The position numbers were made by a program, and so were the translations under genes. The notes beneath the pieces are model-generated. The model searched no databases, was not told where the DNA came from, and saw only the letters and a program-made list of their open reading frames with translations. A stretch of 64,000 nt of DNA from Sequoia sempervirens (lineage: Eukaryota; Streptophyta; Pinopsida; Cupressales; Cupressaceae), in assembly GCA_007258455.2 (NCBI GenBank), contig VDFB02270651.1:496017370-496081369 (forward strand), in the 5' to 3' direction. Each line of letters begins with the position of its first letter. Within the stretch, counting starts at the first letter, position 1. This document shows, in pieces, positions 45,611-58,531 of the stretch.

Positions 45611-47640
45611 TCCTCACTAGCCCTTAGGACTCCTCATCATCCCTTAGGATAGCACCATCCATTTTTTCGATAGAGTTTTGAATGTCTTCAATGCTTTTGT
45701 GTAGCTTTGCAACCACTCTTTGCTCAGCTTTGAGAGTGTCTTTCTGATTAGAGAATGCAAATGTTTCCTGTTTGATAAGTTATTTACAAAACTTGTCTAC
45801 CTTTTCACATAGGGCTTTCATGTCTCCAATCAACTGATTCTCTTTTTTTGCTCTAAGATTTGTTTTTGCCTTTTCATTATCATCTATTTTGAATTGTATT
45901 TGTTCCATGGAATTCTTAAGTTAAAGAATCTTTGACTTCATTTTTTCAACTCCACTTATAAAATCATCTCTCACTTTCTTTTCTTGCATAAATTCACATG
46001 GAATACAAGATTTATTGACTTTATCCACTTTTGCATTGGCATTTTCCTATTGCACATACTGCACAATGCTCCTTCATCAAGTTGTCAAGTGCAAGAACAA
46101 TCTCTTCAGTTGATATATTATCTATCTTATTCACTTTGGTATGCTTCTTTTCAAGTGTTTTTAGAGTAGATTCCTTTTTCATTACATACTTTCTACTACT
46201 TGTTGCTCAAGTTCTGCTTTGCCATATGCCCATTGTGGATACTGCACACGTACCTTCCTCAACTTCTCAACAACATTGAGTCTCTTTAATCAATACAATA
46301 TATGTCTCATTCACTATGGTTTGCTTCTTTTCAAGTATTTCTACAGCAGATTCCTTTATCATTTCATACATTCTAGTACCTATTGCCTCCAATTTTGCAT
46401 TATCATTTTCCCATTGTACATACTTCAAATGCTCCTTCCCCAAGTTCTCAAGAGCAGGAAGAATCTCTTCAGTCAATACATTATATATCTCATATACTTT
46501 GGTTTGCTTCTTTTCAAGTGTTTTTAGGGATGTTTCCTTATTCATTCCATACATTCTAGTACATGTTGCCTCTTGAAGTATTAAGAAGATCTCAAGTTCG
46601 TCAACACACAGTGTTTTCCAACATTGAATTATCAATAGACAAAATGAGTGTAATGAAAACCTTACAGTACCAATGCAAGAAAAGGCACCTTGAAAATTTC
46701 AAAAACTATTTTTATAGTATGAATTGCATTTGGATTTCATCATATCATTAAAATATCAGCAAGTAGGAAAGCACAATGGATTGTGAGTTAGTTTGTTGAT
46801 CTTGTACAAAGCTAAAGGGTGGAGAATTTGGTGAGGAGATGCAATTGGGGGATACATAAAAGTAACCATATTTAGCTGAGGGGTGACCAACCAATTGCAT
46901 TCTTATACATAGAGGTTTTTTCAACACTACGTGGGTTGCAGGTTTCTTAACGCATTGTGTTTTCCAACCTCCGATTATATAGACAATATGATTGTAATGA
47001 AAATCTTTTTGTTGTTTACACAATACGAATGTAATAAAAGGAACATCTTCAAAATATATAACAAGTCTCAGGTAGACTAAAAATTGTATTTCAACATTCT
47101 CAAATTAATAAACTATAGGCATGTTGGAAAACATTGTGGGTTGTATTTTATATATTTTTGCTTGTTGTAAGCTAAGGGTGGAATTTTTTCTTTTGTGCTT
47201 GATGTTCTTTTTCCAGTCATGTTTAGTTTTATGTTCACAAGTGTTTGACTTCACTAGTTCAAATCCAGTTATAGCATCATCTTTCACTTTCTCTGCTCAA
47301 ACAAATTCATATGCAATACAAAATCTGTCGAGTTTATCCACTTTTGCATTGTGATTTTCCCATTGCACATACTGCATGTGCTCCTTCCTCAACTTCTCAA
47401 GAATGGTAAGAATCTCTTCTATTAAAACAATATATATCTCATTAAGTTTGATCTCCTTGTTTTCAAGTATTTTTAGAGCAAATTATTTTTCAATTTCATA
47501 AATTATAGAACCTGTTGTCTCCAGATTTGCATTGTTTCTTCACCTTTGCACACACTACACATGCTTCTTTGTCAATTTATCAAGAGCGTAAAGAATATTT
47601 GAAGTCAACACAGTATCTATCTCATTCACTATGGTTTTCA
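45611..47640 (-). pseudogene. Decayed coiled-coil gene with a tandem ~58-residue repeat
   Basis: The minus strand encodes repeated helical text. The best open piece (46267-46635) shows TRMYxMxKExxxxxLEKKQT, then ExYxVLxEE, then LExLxKEHLKYVQWEN, then AKLEA, and starts over. The DNA unit is about 174 bp, with copies at about 46030-46205, 46205-46380, 46380-46560 and again 47335-47510 and 47510-47640. Between them (46640-47330) the sequence is unrelated. The part at 45620-45960 also reads as charged helical segments. Spacing of Leu/Ile/Val and abundant Glu/Lys suggest coiled coil. Stops occur in every frame, so no intact protein remains. The family is not recognised. Confidence 0.5.
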
Positions 47641-48469
47641 ATGCAAGTGAGCTTCACAATTTATTGCAATTATGGTTTACAGTTAAAATTGCTTTTTGAA
47701 TTCTTCATATGTTTCACAAATAAATGCATTGTAAAAAAAAACATGTTTTATCCTACATTCATTCAGTCCTTTACCGATTCATTTTTTATCAACAGATGCA
47801 AAGAACATGTTTTTTCTTTTGACAATGTTGGCATCCATAGAAGTAATTACATATTATTATTCACATTACACTTATAGGCTACATATAAAGTTGCAGGTTG
47901 GACTTCTCATCGTGTTGTTCAACTTGCACTTTTTTAGTTTATGAATTATCATATACGCTTTTTCTAGTCATGTTAAGTCACCCCAAATGGAAGGCTTGAT
48001 ATCACAACATGCCTACTTAGGTAAAACAGGTTTGTACACCCCATATACTATGAGGTCTTAGTTTTTTTTCATGTGAGGTTGTGATTTTACCTGCGGTCTT
48101 TATGTCCACTTGGAGGTTCAACTAGACATTGTGTTTTCCAACTTGCATTGGCTGACATGATGGTTGATAGGAAAATTTACGCATTTATGCTTTTCCTGAT
48201 TTACTCCATTACTGATTCATGATTTTTTCAATAGATGCAAAAATGTTTTATTCTTTTGGTTTTGTTGGATGCAATGGATGCACATTTATTTACATACAAG
48301 GTTGTCATAAAAGGTTTTGGTTGCCCTCTAACCTTTCCTCTCCATTAACACATACACATACACCACAACCAACGTATCTTCCCAAAATAATACATCTGTT
48401 GTTGCAACTGTAGAAGTAATTACATAGTGTTATGCACATTACACTCATACACCACATACAAAGTTGCAA

Positions 48470-48496
48470 GTTGAACCACTCATCGTTTGGTTCAAC
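48470..48496. repeat. Hairpin in 572-bp unit 1
   Basis: GTTGAACCAC, a 7-base loop, then TTGGTTCAAC: a 10-bp stem with one mismatch. Confidence 0.7.
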
Positions 48497-49040
48497 CTTC
48501 ACTTATTTATTTCATGAATTGCTAGATGTTCCTTTGTTGCACATTTAAGTCACCCTAAATGAAAGGCTGAATATCACAACATGCCTCCTCAGGTAAAAGA
48601 GGTTCATACACCCCATATACTCTAAAATCTTAGTTATATTTACATGTAGGGTTACAAATTTAGTTGCATTCTTTATGTCTGCTTAGAGGTTCAACTACAC
48701 GCTGTGTTTTCCAAGCTGCATTGGCTTTTATCATGGTTGATAGGACATTTTACACCTTTCTACCTTTCCTCATTCTCTACATTACTAATTCATTTTTTTT
48801 CAATAGATGCAACAAACATGTTATCATTTTCGCATTGTTGGTAGCAATGGATGCACTTTTTTTTACATACAAGGTTGTCATCAAAGGTTTTGGTTGCCCT
48901 CTAACCATTACTCTCCTTTAACATACACCTTTTCACAACTTCAATGTATCTTCCCAAAATAATAGATATGTTGTGCAATTGTAGAAGTAATTACGTACTA
49001 TTATGCACGTTACACTCCTACACCACATACAAAGTTGCAG

Positions 49041-49067
49041 GTTAAACCACTCATCATCTGGTTCAAC
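49041..49067. repeat. Hairpin in 572-bp unit 2
   Basis: GTTAAACCAC, a 7-base loop, then CTGGTTCAAC. It has two stem mismatches. Confidence 0.6.
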
Positions 49068-49615
49068 CTTTACTTGCTTATTTGATGAATTGCTAGATGT
49101 GATTTTTCTCCTCATGTTAAGTCATGCCAAATGGAAGGATGAATATCACAACATGCCTCATTAGGTAATAGAGGTTTGTGCACCCCATATACTCTGAAAT
49201 CTTAGTTATATTTACATGCGGGGTTGTGAATTTAGTTGCGGTCTTTATGTCTACTTGGAGGTTTATCTACACTGTGTTTTCCAACCTGCTTTGGCTTACA
49301 TCATGGTTGATAGGACATTTTACACCTTTCTTCCTTTCCTCATTCTCTCCATTACCGATTCATTTTTTTTTCAACATATGCAACAAAAATGTTATCATTT
49401 ATGTGTTGCTGGCAGTAATGGATGCACTTGTTTTTTACATACAAGGTTGTCATCAAGGGTTTGGTTGCCCTCTAACCATTCCTCTCCTTTAGCAACACAT
49501 ACCCCGCACCACAACCAACGTATCTTCCCAAAATAATACATCTATTGTTGCAATTGTAGAAGTAATTGCATACTGTTATGCACATTACACTCCTATGCCA
49601 CATACAAAGTTGCAG

Positions 49616-49642
49616 GTTGAACTACTCATCGTGTGGTTCAAC
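49616..49642. repeat. Hairpin in 572-bp unit 3
   Basis: GTTGAACTAC, loop TCATCGT, then GTGGTTCAAC. One position is mismatched (a G-T pair in RNA). Confidence 0.7.
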
Positions 49643-50179
49643 CTTCACTTGTTTATTTCATGAATTGCTAGATGTTCTTTTGCTCCTCATGTTAAGTCAT
49701 GCCAAATGGAAGGTTGAATATCACAACATGCCTCCTTAGGTAAAAGAGGTTTGTACACCCCATATACTCTGAAATCTTTGTTATATTTACATGCGGGGTT
49801 GTGAATTTACATTCGGTCTTTATGTCCATGTGGAGGTTCATCTACACGCTGTGTTTTCCAACCTACATTTGGCCTACTTATGGTTGATGGGACATTTACA
49901 CTTCCTCCTTTCCTCGTCTCACCATTACCTAATTCATTTTTTATCCGTGGTACGCTCATCATGACATTATCATTTTAAAGATTCGGCAACAATGGATGCC
50001 GCCACAGGGTTACGTCATCAAAGGTTTTGGTTGCCCTCCAACCCTTCCTTTCCTTTAACACATACACACGCAACACAACCAACGTATCTTCCCAAAATAA
50101 TACATCTGTTGTTGCAACTATAGAAGTAATTACATACTGTTATGCACGTTACACTTGCATGCCACACAAAAAGTTGTAG

Positions 50180-50206
50180 GTTGAACCAATCATCGTGTGG
50201 TTCAAC
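50180..50206. repeat. Hairpin in 572-bp unit 4
   Basis: GTTGAACCAA, loop TCATCGT, then GTGGTTCAAC. One stem mismatch lies next to the loop. Confidence 0.7.
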
Positions 50207-50753
50207 CTTTACTTGTTTATTTCATGAATTGCTAGATGTGCTTTTACTCATCATGTTAAGTCACATCAAACAGAAGGCTGAATATCACAACATGCCTCCT
50301 GAGGTAAAAGAGGTTTGTACACCCCATATACTCTAAAATCTTAGTTATATTTACATGCAAGGTTGTGAATTTACTTGTAGTCTTTATGTCTGCTTGGATA
50401 TTCATCTACACACTGTGTTTTCCAACCTACATTGGATTACATCATAGTTGATAGGACATTTTACACCCTTCCACCTTTCCTCATTCTCTGCATTACTGAT
50501 TCATTTTTTTGTCAACAAATGCAACAAACATGTTATCATTTTGGCATTGCTGGTAGCAATGGATGCACCTTTTTTTTTATATACAAGGTTGTCATCAAAG
50601 GTTTTGGTTGCCCTCTAACCCTTCCTCTCCTTTAACACATACACACACACCACAACCAACATATCTTCCCAAAATAATACATTTGTTGCAATTGTAGAAG
50701 TTATTACATACTATTATGCATGTTACACTCCTATGCCACATACAAAGTTGCAG

Positions 50754-50780
50754 TTTGAACCACTCATTGTGTGGTTCAAC
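50754..50780. repeat. Hairpin in 572-bp unit 5
   Basis: TTTGAACCAC, loop TCATTGT, then GTGGTTCAAC. Nine of ten positions pair. Confidence 0.7.
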
Positions 50781-51080
50781 CTTCACCTGTTTATTTCATG
50801 AATTGTTAGATGTGCTTTTGCTCCTCATGTTAAGTCATGCCAAATGGAAAGCTAAATATCACAACATGCCTCCTCAAGTAAAAGAGGTTTGTACACCCCA
50901 TATACTTTGAAATCTTAGTTATATTTACATGCGGAGTTGTGAATTTACTTGTGGTCTTTATGTCCACTTGGACATTCATCTACACGTGTTTTCCAACCTG
51001 CATTGGCTTACATCATGGTTGATAGGACATGCACTTTTTTTTACATACAAGGTTTTCATCAAAGGTTTTGGTTGTCATTT

Positions 51081-51658
51081 TGTGTTGTCGTTGTCTATGT
51101 CCACTTGTATGTTGAGATAGACAATCCAATTTCCAACCCACGTTTGTTTTATATTTTATGCGTAGCTTGATTCAATCTATCACCTTTAATTTTCCTCAAT
51201 TGAAGTCGGCAACCTCTTATTGGTTTCACGTTGGTGGCAACAATGCAAGCACATTTTATTTACGTTAAATGGATAATTTCTTTCTATTTCTTGACACAAT
51301 CTACTTTAATTTTAAATGTTTGTCCAATTTCGTCCTTTCCTAGAATGAGGAGAGGTTTGAAATGGAAGAAGGAAGAAGATTTGGAGTTACAAGATGTACA
51401 AGATGGAGGCTTTCCTTTTTCCTCTTCCGATTTGTAGTGGACCCCTATTCACGTCGACAAGGATGGGGTCCTTGACCTTGTCGCAACAATTCCTCATAGA
51501 GACTTGATGATTTCATTCACAGTGAAATGTTCGTTGAAGGTTTTGAAACTAAATTTATGGAGAAGAAAAAAGACAACATACCATCACGCATCCTGTCGAC
51601 GACAAAAAATATGGCAAAACAATTTGGTATCATAGGTTTGTATCTTTGAACATCCATT
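51081..51658. other. End of the left contig, no gene supported
   Basis: This is sequence past the 572-bp array up to the N run. A plus-strand piece at about 51345-51436 (MRRGLKWKKEEDLELQDVQ) follows a pyrimidine-rich CCTTTCCTAG that could be a splice acceptor. It is only 31 codons and has no recognised match. Confidence 0.35.
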
Positions 51659-51758
51659 NNNNNNNNNNNNNNNNNNNNNNNNNNNNNNNNNNNNNNNNNN
51701 NNNNNNNNNNNNNNNNNNNNNNNNNNNNNNNNNNNNNNNNNNNNNNNNNNNNNNNNNN
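51659..51758. other. Assembly gap of exactly 100 N
   Basis: It is 100 consecutive N, the usual placeholder for a join of unknown size. The sequence to its right restarts inside element A at the equivalent of 23300. Confidence 0.99.
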
Positions 51759-54393
51759 TGGATAGCTTTCCTCAATACCATATCGCGGATATAGTGGTAT
51801 TTGATCTCAACATGTTTGGTTCTGTCATGAAACACCGAATTGACAGAAAGCTTCACACAACTTTGATTATCACAATCAATGATAGTTGGCTCCAATGATT
51901 GCCCAAACAATCTTGCAAGGAGCTTCCGAAGCCAAACTGCTTCTCGAGCTGCCACACAAGCTGCAATGTACTCGGCCTCTGCGGTGCTCAATGCCACTGA
52001 AGACTGCTTCCTTCTACACCATGAGATCATCGCAGACCCCAAACTGAAACAACATCCAGAGGTGCTCTTCTGATCAGCAACACACCCTGCCCAATCAAAA
52101 TCAGAATATCCATGCAGCTTCAAGTCCGCACCAAAAGAATATCTCTAGCCATACCCAACTGTGCCATGCAAGTATCTCAGGATATGCTTCGCTGCAACTA
52201 GATGTATTTGGCTTGGTTCACACATGAACTGACTAAGTGCATTCACTGCATAGCAAATATCTGGTCTAGTATTGACTAGATACATCAACGATCCAATCAA
52301 CTGTCTGTACATAGTAGGATCCACCAGATCTGAACTAGCTGCAGCCTCCTTAAGCTTCTGAAAATTGGTTTCCATAGGTGTGGACATGGTTTTGCAATCC
52401 TTCATACCAAATCTCTTCAAGATGTCTATTGTATACTTCCCTCGACTCAAAATGATCTCATTAGGCCTCTACCATACTTCTAAACCAAGGAAGTAATGCA
52501 TGTGCTTAAGATCCTTCATTTCAAATTCAGAAGCCAGCTCCTTCTTGCATTTGATAATGAGGTGTTCTTCTCCAGTAAGAAATAGATCATCAACATAGAG
52601 AACCAAGATTAAAGCCTCACCATTAATTACCTTGAAATACAGGTTTGAATCAGCATCATTCTTGGAGAAGCCCAAGCTCAGCAGGTATCTATCAATTCTC
52701 TCATACCAAGCACGAGGAGCCTGTTTAAGGCCATACAAAGCCTTCTTCAATTTGCAAACATGAGACTCCTACCCATGAACTTCAAAGCCATCAAGTTGCT
52801 CAATGTATACCTCTTCTTCAATTACACCATTTAGAAATGCTGTCTTCACGTCTATTTGATGTAATTTCCATCCTTTAGCTGCTGCAATAGCAATGATAGT
52901 CCTGATGGATGTATAACGAGCAACTGGAGCAAAGGTTTCCTCATAGTCTATTTCCTCTTTCTGAGAGAATCCTCTAGCCACAAACCTAGCCTTGTACTTC
53001 TCGATGCTCCCATTAGCCGCATGCTTGATCTTGAAGAGCCACTTAGAAGAAACAATAGATTTTCCTTCTGGTCTAGGTACAATGTCCCAAACATCATTCT
53101 TGAGGATAGATTGATATTCTTCAGCCATAGCATCTCTCCATACTTGTTGACTTGTAGCTTCCTCAACACTGGAAGGTTCAGATTCAATGATTTGACTCAT
53201 CAATGCAACATAGCTTGAAAAATTGTGAGGTCTTTTGCTCTCTCTAAATGTTCCTCTCGGGTCTGCAAACTTTTCTACCTCTTGCATTGTTTGCCTAGCC
53301 CAAAGAGGTCTCTTTTGACCAATCACAATGTCTCTCGGCCCATCAGTTGGTTCCAAAGGCTCAACTGGATCGTCATCTTCTTTTGGTTCAGGAGACTCCC
53401 TTTGAATCTCAGGAGTATGGTCAACTTCCATGTCCTGAGGAGACTCTTGATCTTCATTGTCTATCTCCATGTGAGTGCCCTTAGATCTCTTGAATGCAAC
53501 ATCCTCTTCAAATGTAACATCCTTGCTAATCTCTATCAGTTTCTGACCTGGAACGTAAACTCTGTAGGCTTTTGAAGATTCACTGTAGCCCACAAATATT
53601 CCCTTCTTGCCAAATGGTTCCAAATTTGTTCTTGTATCTTTAGGCACATGAACATACACAGGACAACCAAAGATTCTCAAATGACCTACTTCCGGCTTTA
53701 CACCTGTGAAAGCTTCTTCAGGAGTCATGTTCTCCAAAATACGATGAGGGCTTCTATTATGAACATACACAGCTGTCCTAGATGCTTCAGCCCAAAGGAA
53801 GGTTTGTAGATCTTGATCATGAATCATAGCTTTAGTTGCTTCTACAATGGATCTGTTCTTCCTTTCTGCAACATCGTTCTGTTGTGGATTGTAAGGGACA
53901 CAAAACTCCCTCTTAATCCCTGCCTCAATACAAAAATTACGAAAGCTTCCAAAGATGTATTCTCCTCCGTTGTCGGATCTCAAAACTTTGATCCTCTTCC
54001 CGGACAAGTTCTCTACCTGAGCTTTAAATTCCTTGAATCTCTCAAGTACTTCCTCAGATTCTTTAGTCTTTAAGAAGTAAATCCAAGTCTTTCTAGAGTA
54101 GTCATCAATGAAAATTATATAATACAAGAAACCACTCAAAGAGGCAATAGACATTGGACCACACAATCAGAATGAACAAGATCTATAATACATTTAGATC
54201 TACTCTCACTACTATGAAATGGACCTTTAGTATTCTTACCCAAAGCGCAACCTCTGCAAGTGCCTTCATGCTCCTGGCTGAGTTTAGGAAGGCCCGTGAC
54301 CATCTTCTCCATGGTTGGAAGTGCTCTAAAGTGAAGATGAGCAAGTCTTCTATGCCAAAGTGCACACGAACTTGATGAATCATGCAACAAAGC
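51759..54393 (-). pseudogene. Copia A pol, second copy (3' end cut by the gap)
   Basis: It is identical to 23300-25934, with the same TAG stops (52769-52771, 52469-52471, 52145-52147) and the same one-base deletion near 54155-54159. RNase H is cut after the IKYHYIRDMVLRKAI segment by the N run, so the C-terminus, 3' untranslated hairpins, element N and the 3' LTR are not represented in this copy. Confidence 0.93.
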
Positions 54394-55659
54394 CTATAAT
54401 GGACGAGTGGAAAGTCTGTAGAGACTCTCATGCCGAACTCCATTCACTCGGGCAGTCTTGATGCTTGAGTTCTTTGGCCATGCAAGGACTTTACCTTCGG
54501 AGAATGCAACTTGATATCCCTTGTCCTCCAAGGCTGAAATAGAGACAAGGTTCCACTTGATGCCTGGTACAAATAGCACATCACTCAACTGTAAAGAGAT
54601 GCCAAAATCTAAGTGAAGAGAGGAGGTCCCAACACCTTTCACAGAATAACATGCATCATCTCCAATTATGACTTGAACACTTGAATCTCTCTCCACCAAA
54701 TCAGATAGATGCTCTCTAAATCTACTGATGTGTCGAGAGGCACCACTATCAATCAACCAAGTGTTGTTGTCCGTTGGAACATTGCTTGATAAGGAAAAAT
54801 AGAATAGAAAACCACTTGAATCCTTCTGAGGAGAGATCTCACCCACATTTGCAATTGAAGCCTGCTGCTTAGGTCTAGTTGGACAATCTTTTGCATAGTC
54901 ACCAAACTTGTCACATCTGAAGCATTGTATGCGGGAGAGGTCCTTCTTCTTCTTAGATGTAGGGGCACCATCTGATCTTTTATCTCTATTCCTCTTGAAG
55001 TTTCCTTTCTTCCCTTCTCTTCCTTTCTTGTTTGAAGATTGAGTGGCAAGTACATGAATCTCTTCATTTGTAGAACTTTTCCCATTGCCTCTTGCTGCTA
55101 ATCTTGATTCTTCTTGAATGTAATCTGCCCTCAAGTGATCAAACTTAGGTAGCTTTGAGCTCCCACTAATTCCTTGGATAAATGGCTCCCAAGATTGAGG
55201 AAGACCATTAAGTGCCAACATAACCAAATCCTTATCATTGACCATATGCCCAATGGTAGAGAGTTGATCTCTCAACTCGGTGATCTTCATGAAGAAGGAG
55301 ACGACATAAACTCCTTTCGCCATCTTGACATGATGAAGCTGTTGCCTCAATGCAAGAGTTCTGCTTGTATTGTTGATCTCATACATTTCCTCCAAGGTCT
55401 TGAACATTTCCCTTGGTATCTTCAACTTGGAGATGACCGGCACAAGGTGGTCCTTCACAGAGTCTACCAAAATCTTCTTCGCCTTAGTGCAATTCTTCTT
55501 CCATTGAGACTTCTCTTTCTCATCAGAAGGTTCTGGAATTTCGCTCTCCACGAACTCAGTAATCTCATTTTCTTCCAATGCAAGCATTACTCTAAACTTC
55601 CAAGATGTGAAATTGGAAGCACCTTCAAGCCTATCTTCAATCTTGAGCCTGTTCACCAT
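54394..55659 (-). pseudogene. Copia A gag-protease, second copy
   Basis: Its conceptual protein is identical to that of 25935-27200, including Asp254 in place of the zinc-knuckle His and DSGAS at 304-308. It starts at ATG 55657-55659 and ends at TAG 54394-54396. Confidence 0.92.
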
Positions 55660-55749
55660 TTTCGAAGATAAGATAGATGCAAGAAGATGAGAAAAAGAGT
55701 GGATGATAGAGCTGCTTATATAAATCTGATCACGATCTTTCTTAAACCC

Positions 55750-55761
55750 GCTCTAATACCA
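55750..55761 (-). other. Primer-binding site, second copy of element A
   Basis: It is the same TGGTATTAGAGC on the minus strand as at 27291-27302. Confidence 0.85.
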
Positions 55762-56332
55762 CGTTAGTTTTATGATCAGATTAGATAAGCAGATTTTAAT
55801 TCAAATTGAAACAAATAGACATAGCATATACCCTGGGAAAATCCTCCACTTGAGGGAGAAAAACCCAGCAACAATATATCACTTATATATTGAATATGAA
55901 ACAATAATCTCCTTTACAATGAGGCCGATTATGAGGCCAAACAACAACACCAATATGATGTGATCTTTTGAAGACAATACAACTCTTTTGATGAATATAT
56001 CGGTCTTCTTTATAAGCTTCGATCTGCTCTTAGAGAAACTCGCACTTGTATAAACTCAAACTATGAATGGATGTGTGTAATTGATGATTGAATGAACAAA
56101 TGACAACCCATATAAATACACAGGGGTGAGAAAGATCGCAACTCTTCAAAGCACGATGTCGGCCTCTAGTAATTATTTACCAATAATTAAACATTAAATG
56201 ATTTCTCAAGTGAAGCGCCTCTTCACTTTCATATCGACTTAAATAAATTGAATAGCCAATAGGCTATATTAAATTTATTTCTTCAATGACGTGGTTGGAA
56301 GGATGAGGCCCGAAGCTGTTCTAACATCAACA
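55762..56332 (-). repeat. 5' LTR of element A, second copy
   Basis: No difference from 27303-27873 is seen. It is followed by the same CTTGG pentamer. The corresponding 3' LTR is not in the assembled copy. Confidence 0.93.
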
Positions 56333-56337
56333 CTTGG

Positions 56338-57406
56338 TGCCTCTGTTCCTTGGAATTGTTTCAATACTTTCAAAACTCCAAAAAAATAATGTCTTCGGTA
56401 AGCTTCTACAAACCCTGTCAATTTTGTCTTGCTTGGCAAGACTTCACAAAATTGAAATAAACCCTTCTGCTTAATTTCAGAATTTTCAAACAATTAAACC
56501 CGTGTGTAGTTCCTGTATGAAACCACTTGCATACTCTTTTAATACAAATACAAACCTTGCCCGGATCTGCCTCAAAATCTGAAACAAAAGTTTACGTTCC
56601 TGTTTGCAAAGCCTTCAGTGCACCATTGATCCTTGGTTGGAATTGTACTGCCTTTCGGGTTTTCGTCTGTTAGGAAACCTTCAGGGCTTTCTTCCCTCCG
56701 ATGAGAAATTTGGCCACAGGCAGAAATCTCCAAAGAGAAATTAACAATCTTTTTATAAACCCTTCGGAAACTTTTTGGAATTTAATATTTTTAAATCCCT
56801 TTTTAAAATTAATCCTTATTTCATCGAAAAGTGATTTTATTAAATTAATTAACTTTTCCGACACTTTAGTTACTCTATACTCACATTATAAAATAATTAA
56901 TTTAAATTGCCTTTCAATTTATGTTTTTTCGACAACTTACAATTAATAATTTAATTATTAAATATTTCTCGCATAGCCAACTGAAGATATGGAAAATGCA
57001 AAAACTGTTCGGAAGTGACATCTGAAGGTTTCCAAAATACTTAGGAGCTCATTGGGAACATCAAATATCCCCTTTGACATGATTGATAGTCATCGAGAAA
57101 GCTAAAGTTAACTGCAATGTTGAAGTAACTAAAAATGGGAACATTATTGTCCGCCCTCCCCAAAGATTGCTTGCATTCAAGCAATGCCAACACACCCTCA
57201 AAATCACCTAACTGAACCAAACCAAAGTACTTGTAAGAGTTGAATTCCATACCATGAAAAATCTCTTGCGAAGACACCTCAGTGTGGTCCACACCAGTGG
57301 TCCTATTGGCTAACATGATCCCGGGCAACAGGAAAAACATTCTGCTCAACAAGAGAACATGGTCCTTAGCATCAATCGTCATGGAGCCCCAAAAGTGATG
57401 CATATT
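56338..57406. other. Spacer, second copy (with the unrecognised 120-codon frame)
   Basis: It repeats 27879-28947. The minus-strand frame at 57041-57403 is the same unassigned frame as at 28582-28944. Confidence 0.6.
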
Positions 57407-58531
57407 TGTAATGTCCCCTAATTGGGAATGCCCTAAGTTTTCCCTAATTCCTCAATTTGTTAATAAACAAATGGGTTAGAGAAGTTTGCCCTAATTCCTC
57501 ACCTGATTGAAGTCTTGCAAACAGATTAGAAACCATTTACCACAATAATACTAATTAGTAGATTATCATAATTAAACATAAGTAAATTCAGGACAAAATT
57601 ATTAATTCAATCATAAAGCACTTTAATAACCATGGAAGGCTCAACCATAGGAGAGCATGGGAGAATGCGACTTTGATGGGGTGTCCCGGATCCTCTACCC
57701 TAGGCCCAAGAGCAGATATACCGTCCTCTTGGCCTTATGTGGCCCATGCCATCCATATAAGGGGGTCTACCCAGTGAGGTGTCCCCTTTCTGTTATCCCC
57801 TCATTTCGCCAACCATTTCCCTCTCTCTATGATTGGACTTCTTGTGCTGATTCACAATGATGGAGGGGTGAGGTTACAAAGGTTGCCTCGAAAGCCCATC
57901 TCTCCTAAGCCTAAAGCGCAGTACCCTCTGTACCCCCCTTGGCCTCCTTGGGACTACCTGGTGCCCATCTCGGGACTACCTGGTCCCCATCTTGGGATTA
58001 CCTGATCCCCATCTCGAGGTGGCCTACCTAGGAGAGTGCCCCATCACTGTACCCCTCTTGTAATCTCAGTCTTCTCTATCATGGCTAAAACATTCAAGAC
58101 ATATGACAACAAATATTAATCAAATATTTCTTGATAGAAGAAAGCAGTCATAACAACAATGTATCATTAGTACCTTGAATATCTAATTAAACAATCACAA
58201 TCACTTGTATTAAATTGTACTACAAGTACATTATTGTAAATCAGATCTCATACCACTGAATCAAGAAATCAGACTGCTGCATGTATGCCAATTAATTAAT
58301 TATTTCCAACTTAGACGATGCAGACCTCTATTTCCTTTTTAATGATTTATGTCTGCTCCAATCAATATTCATATTAAAGAGTCATAATTACTTATAAGAC
58401 TCAATAATTGTTGCAAGCATCATTATTACATAATCATAAATAATCTATATATATATATATGCTTATGCTCGTATATAAATACAATAATTACCTTTGCATG
58501 ATCATACATATTATCTATATATATATATATT
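57407..58531 (+). repeat. Truncated LTR-like sequence, second copy
   Basis: It repeats 28948-30072, including the TGTAATGTCCCC start and the 22-bp triplet at 57950-58015. Confidence 0.4.

Larger units (their letters stand above)
47740..51080. repeat. Tandem array of about 572-bp units, six copies
   Basis: The landmark TTTTTCAAYAGATGCAA recurs near 47797, 48228, 48802, 49371, about 49940 and 50511 (spacings 431, 574, 569, 569, 571). GTTTTGGTTGCCCTC recurs near 48314, 48889, 49460, 50028 and 50602. The first and last units have internal deletions (the last lacks ~110 bp near 51029). Every unit carries a hairpin, plus ACATGCCTCCTNAGGTAAA and CACCCCATATACT. Short open frames seen on both strands recur only because the units do. 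The unit at 49860-50020 is locally corrupted. Confidence 0.9.

Noticed and set aside
48305..50786. Recurrent minus-strand frames with EPxDEWFNLQLCMW text
   Set aside because: Again the same place in several 572-bp units. The frame ends differ between units and there is no sign of selection for coding.
50142..50910. Two nearly identical 64-codon frames (50142-50336 and 50716-50910) suggesting a small conserved gene
   Set aside because: They are the same position in consecutive 572-bp units, and other units break the frame, so the similarity follows from tandem repetition.
51345..51436. Possible exon after a splice-acceptor-like CCTTTCCTAG
   Set aside because: It is only 31 codons, has no recognisable family, and is next to the contig end, so neither extension nor homology can be tested.
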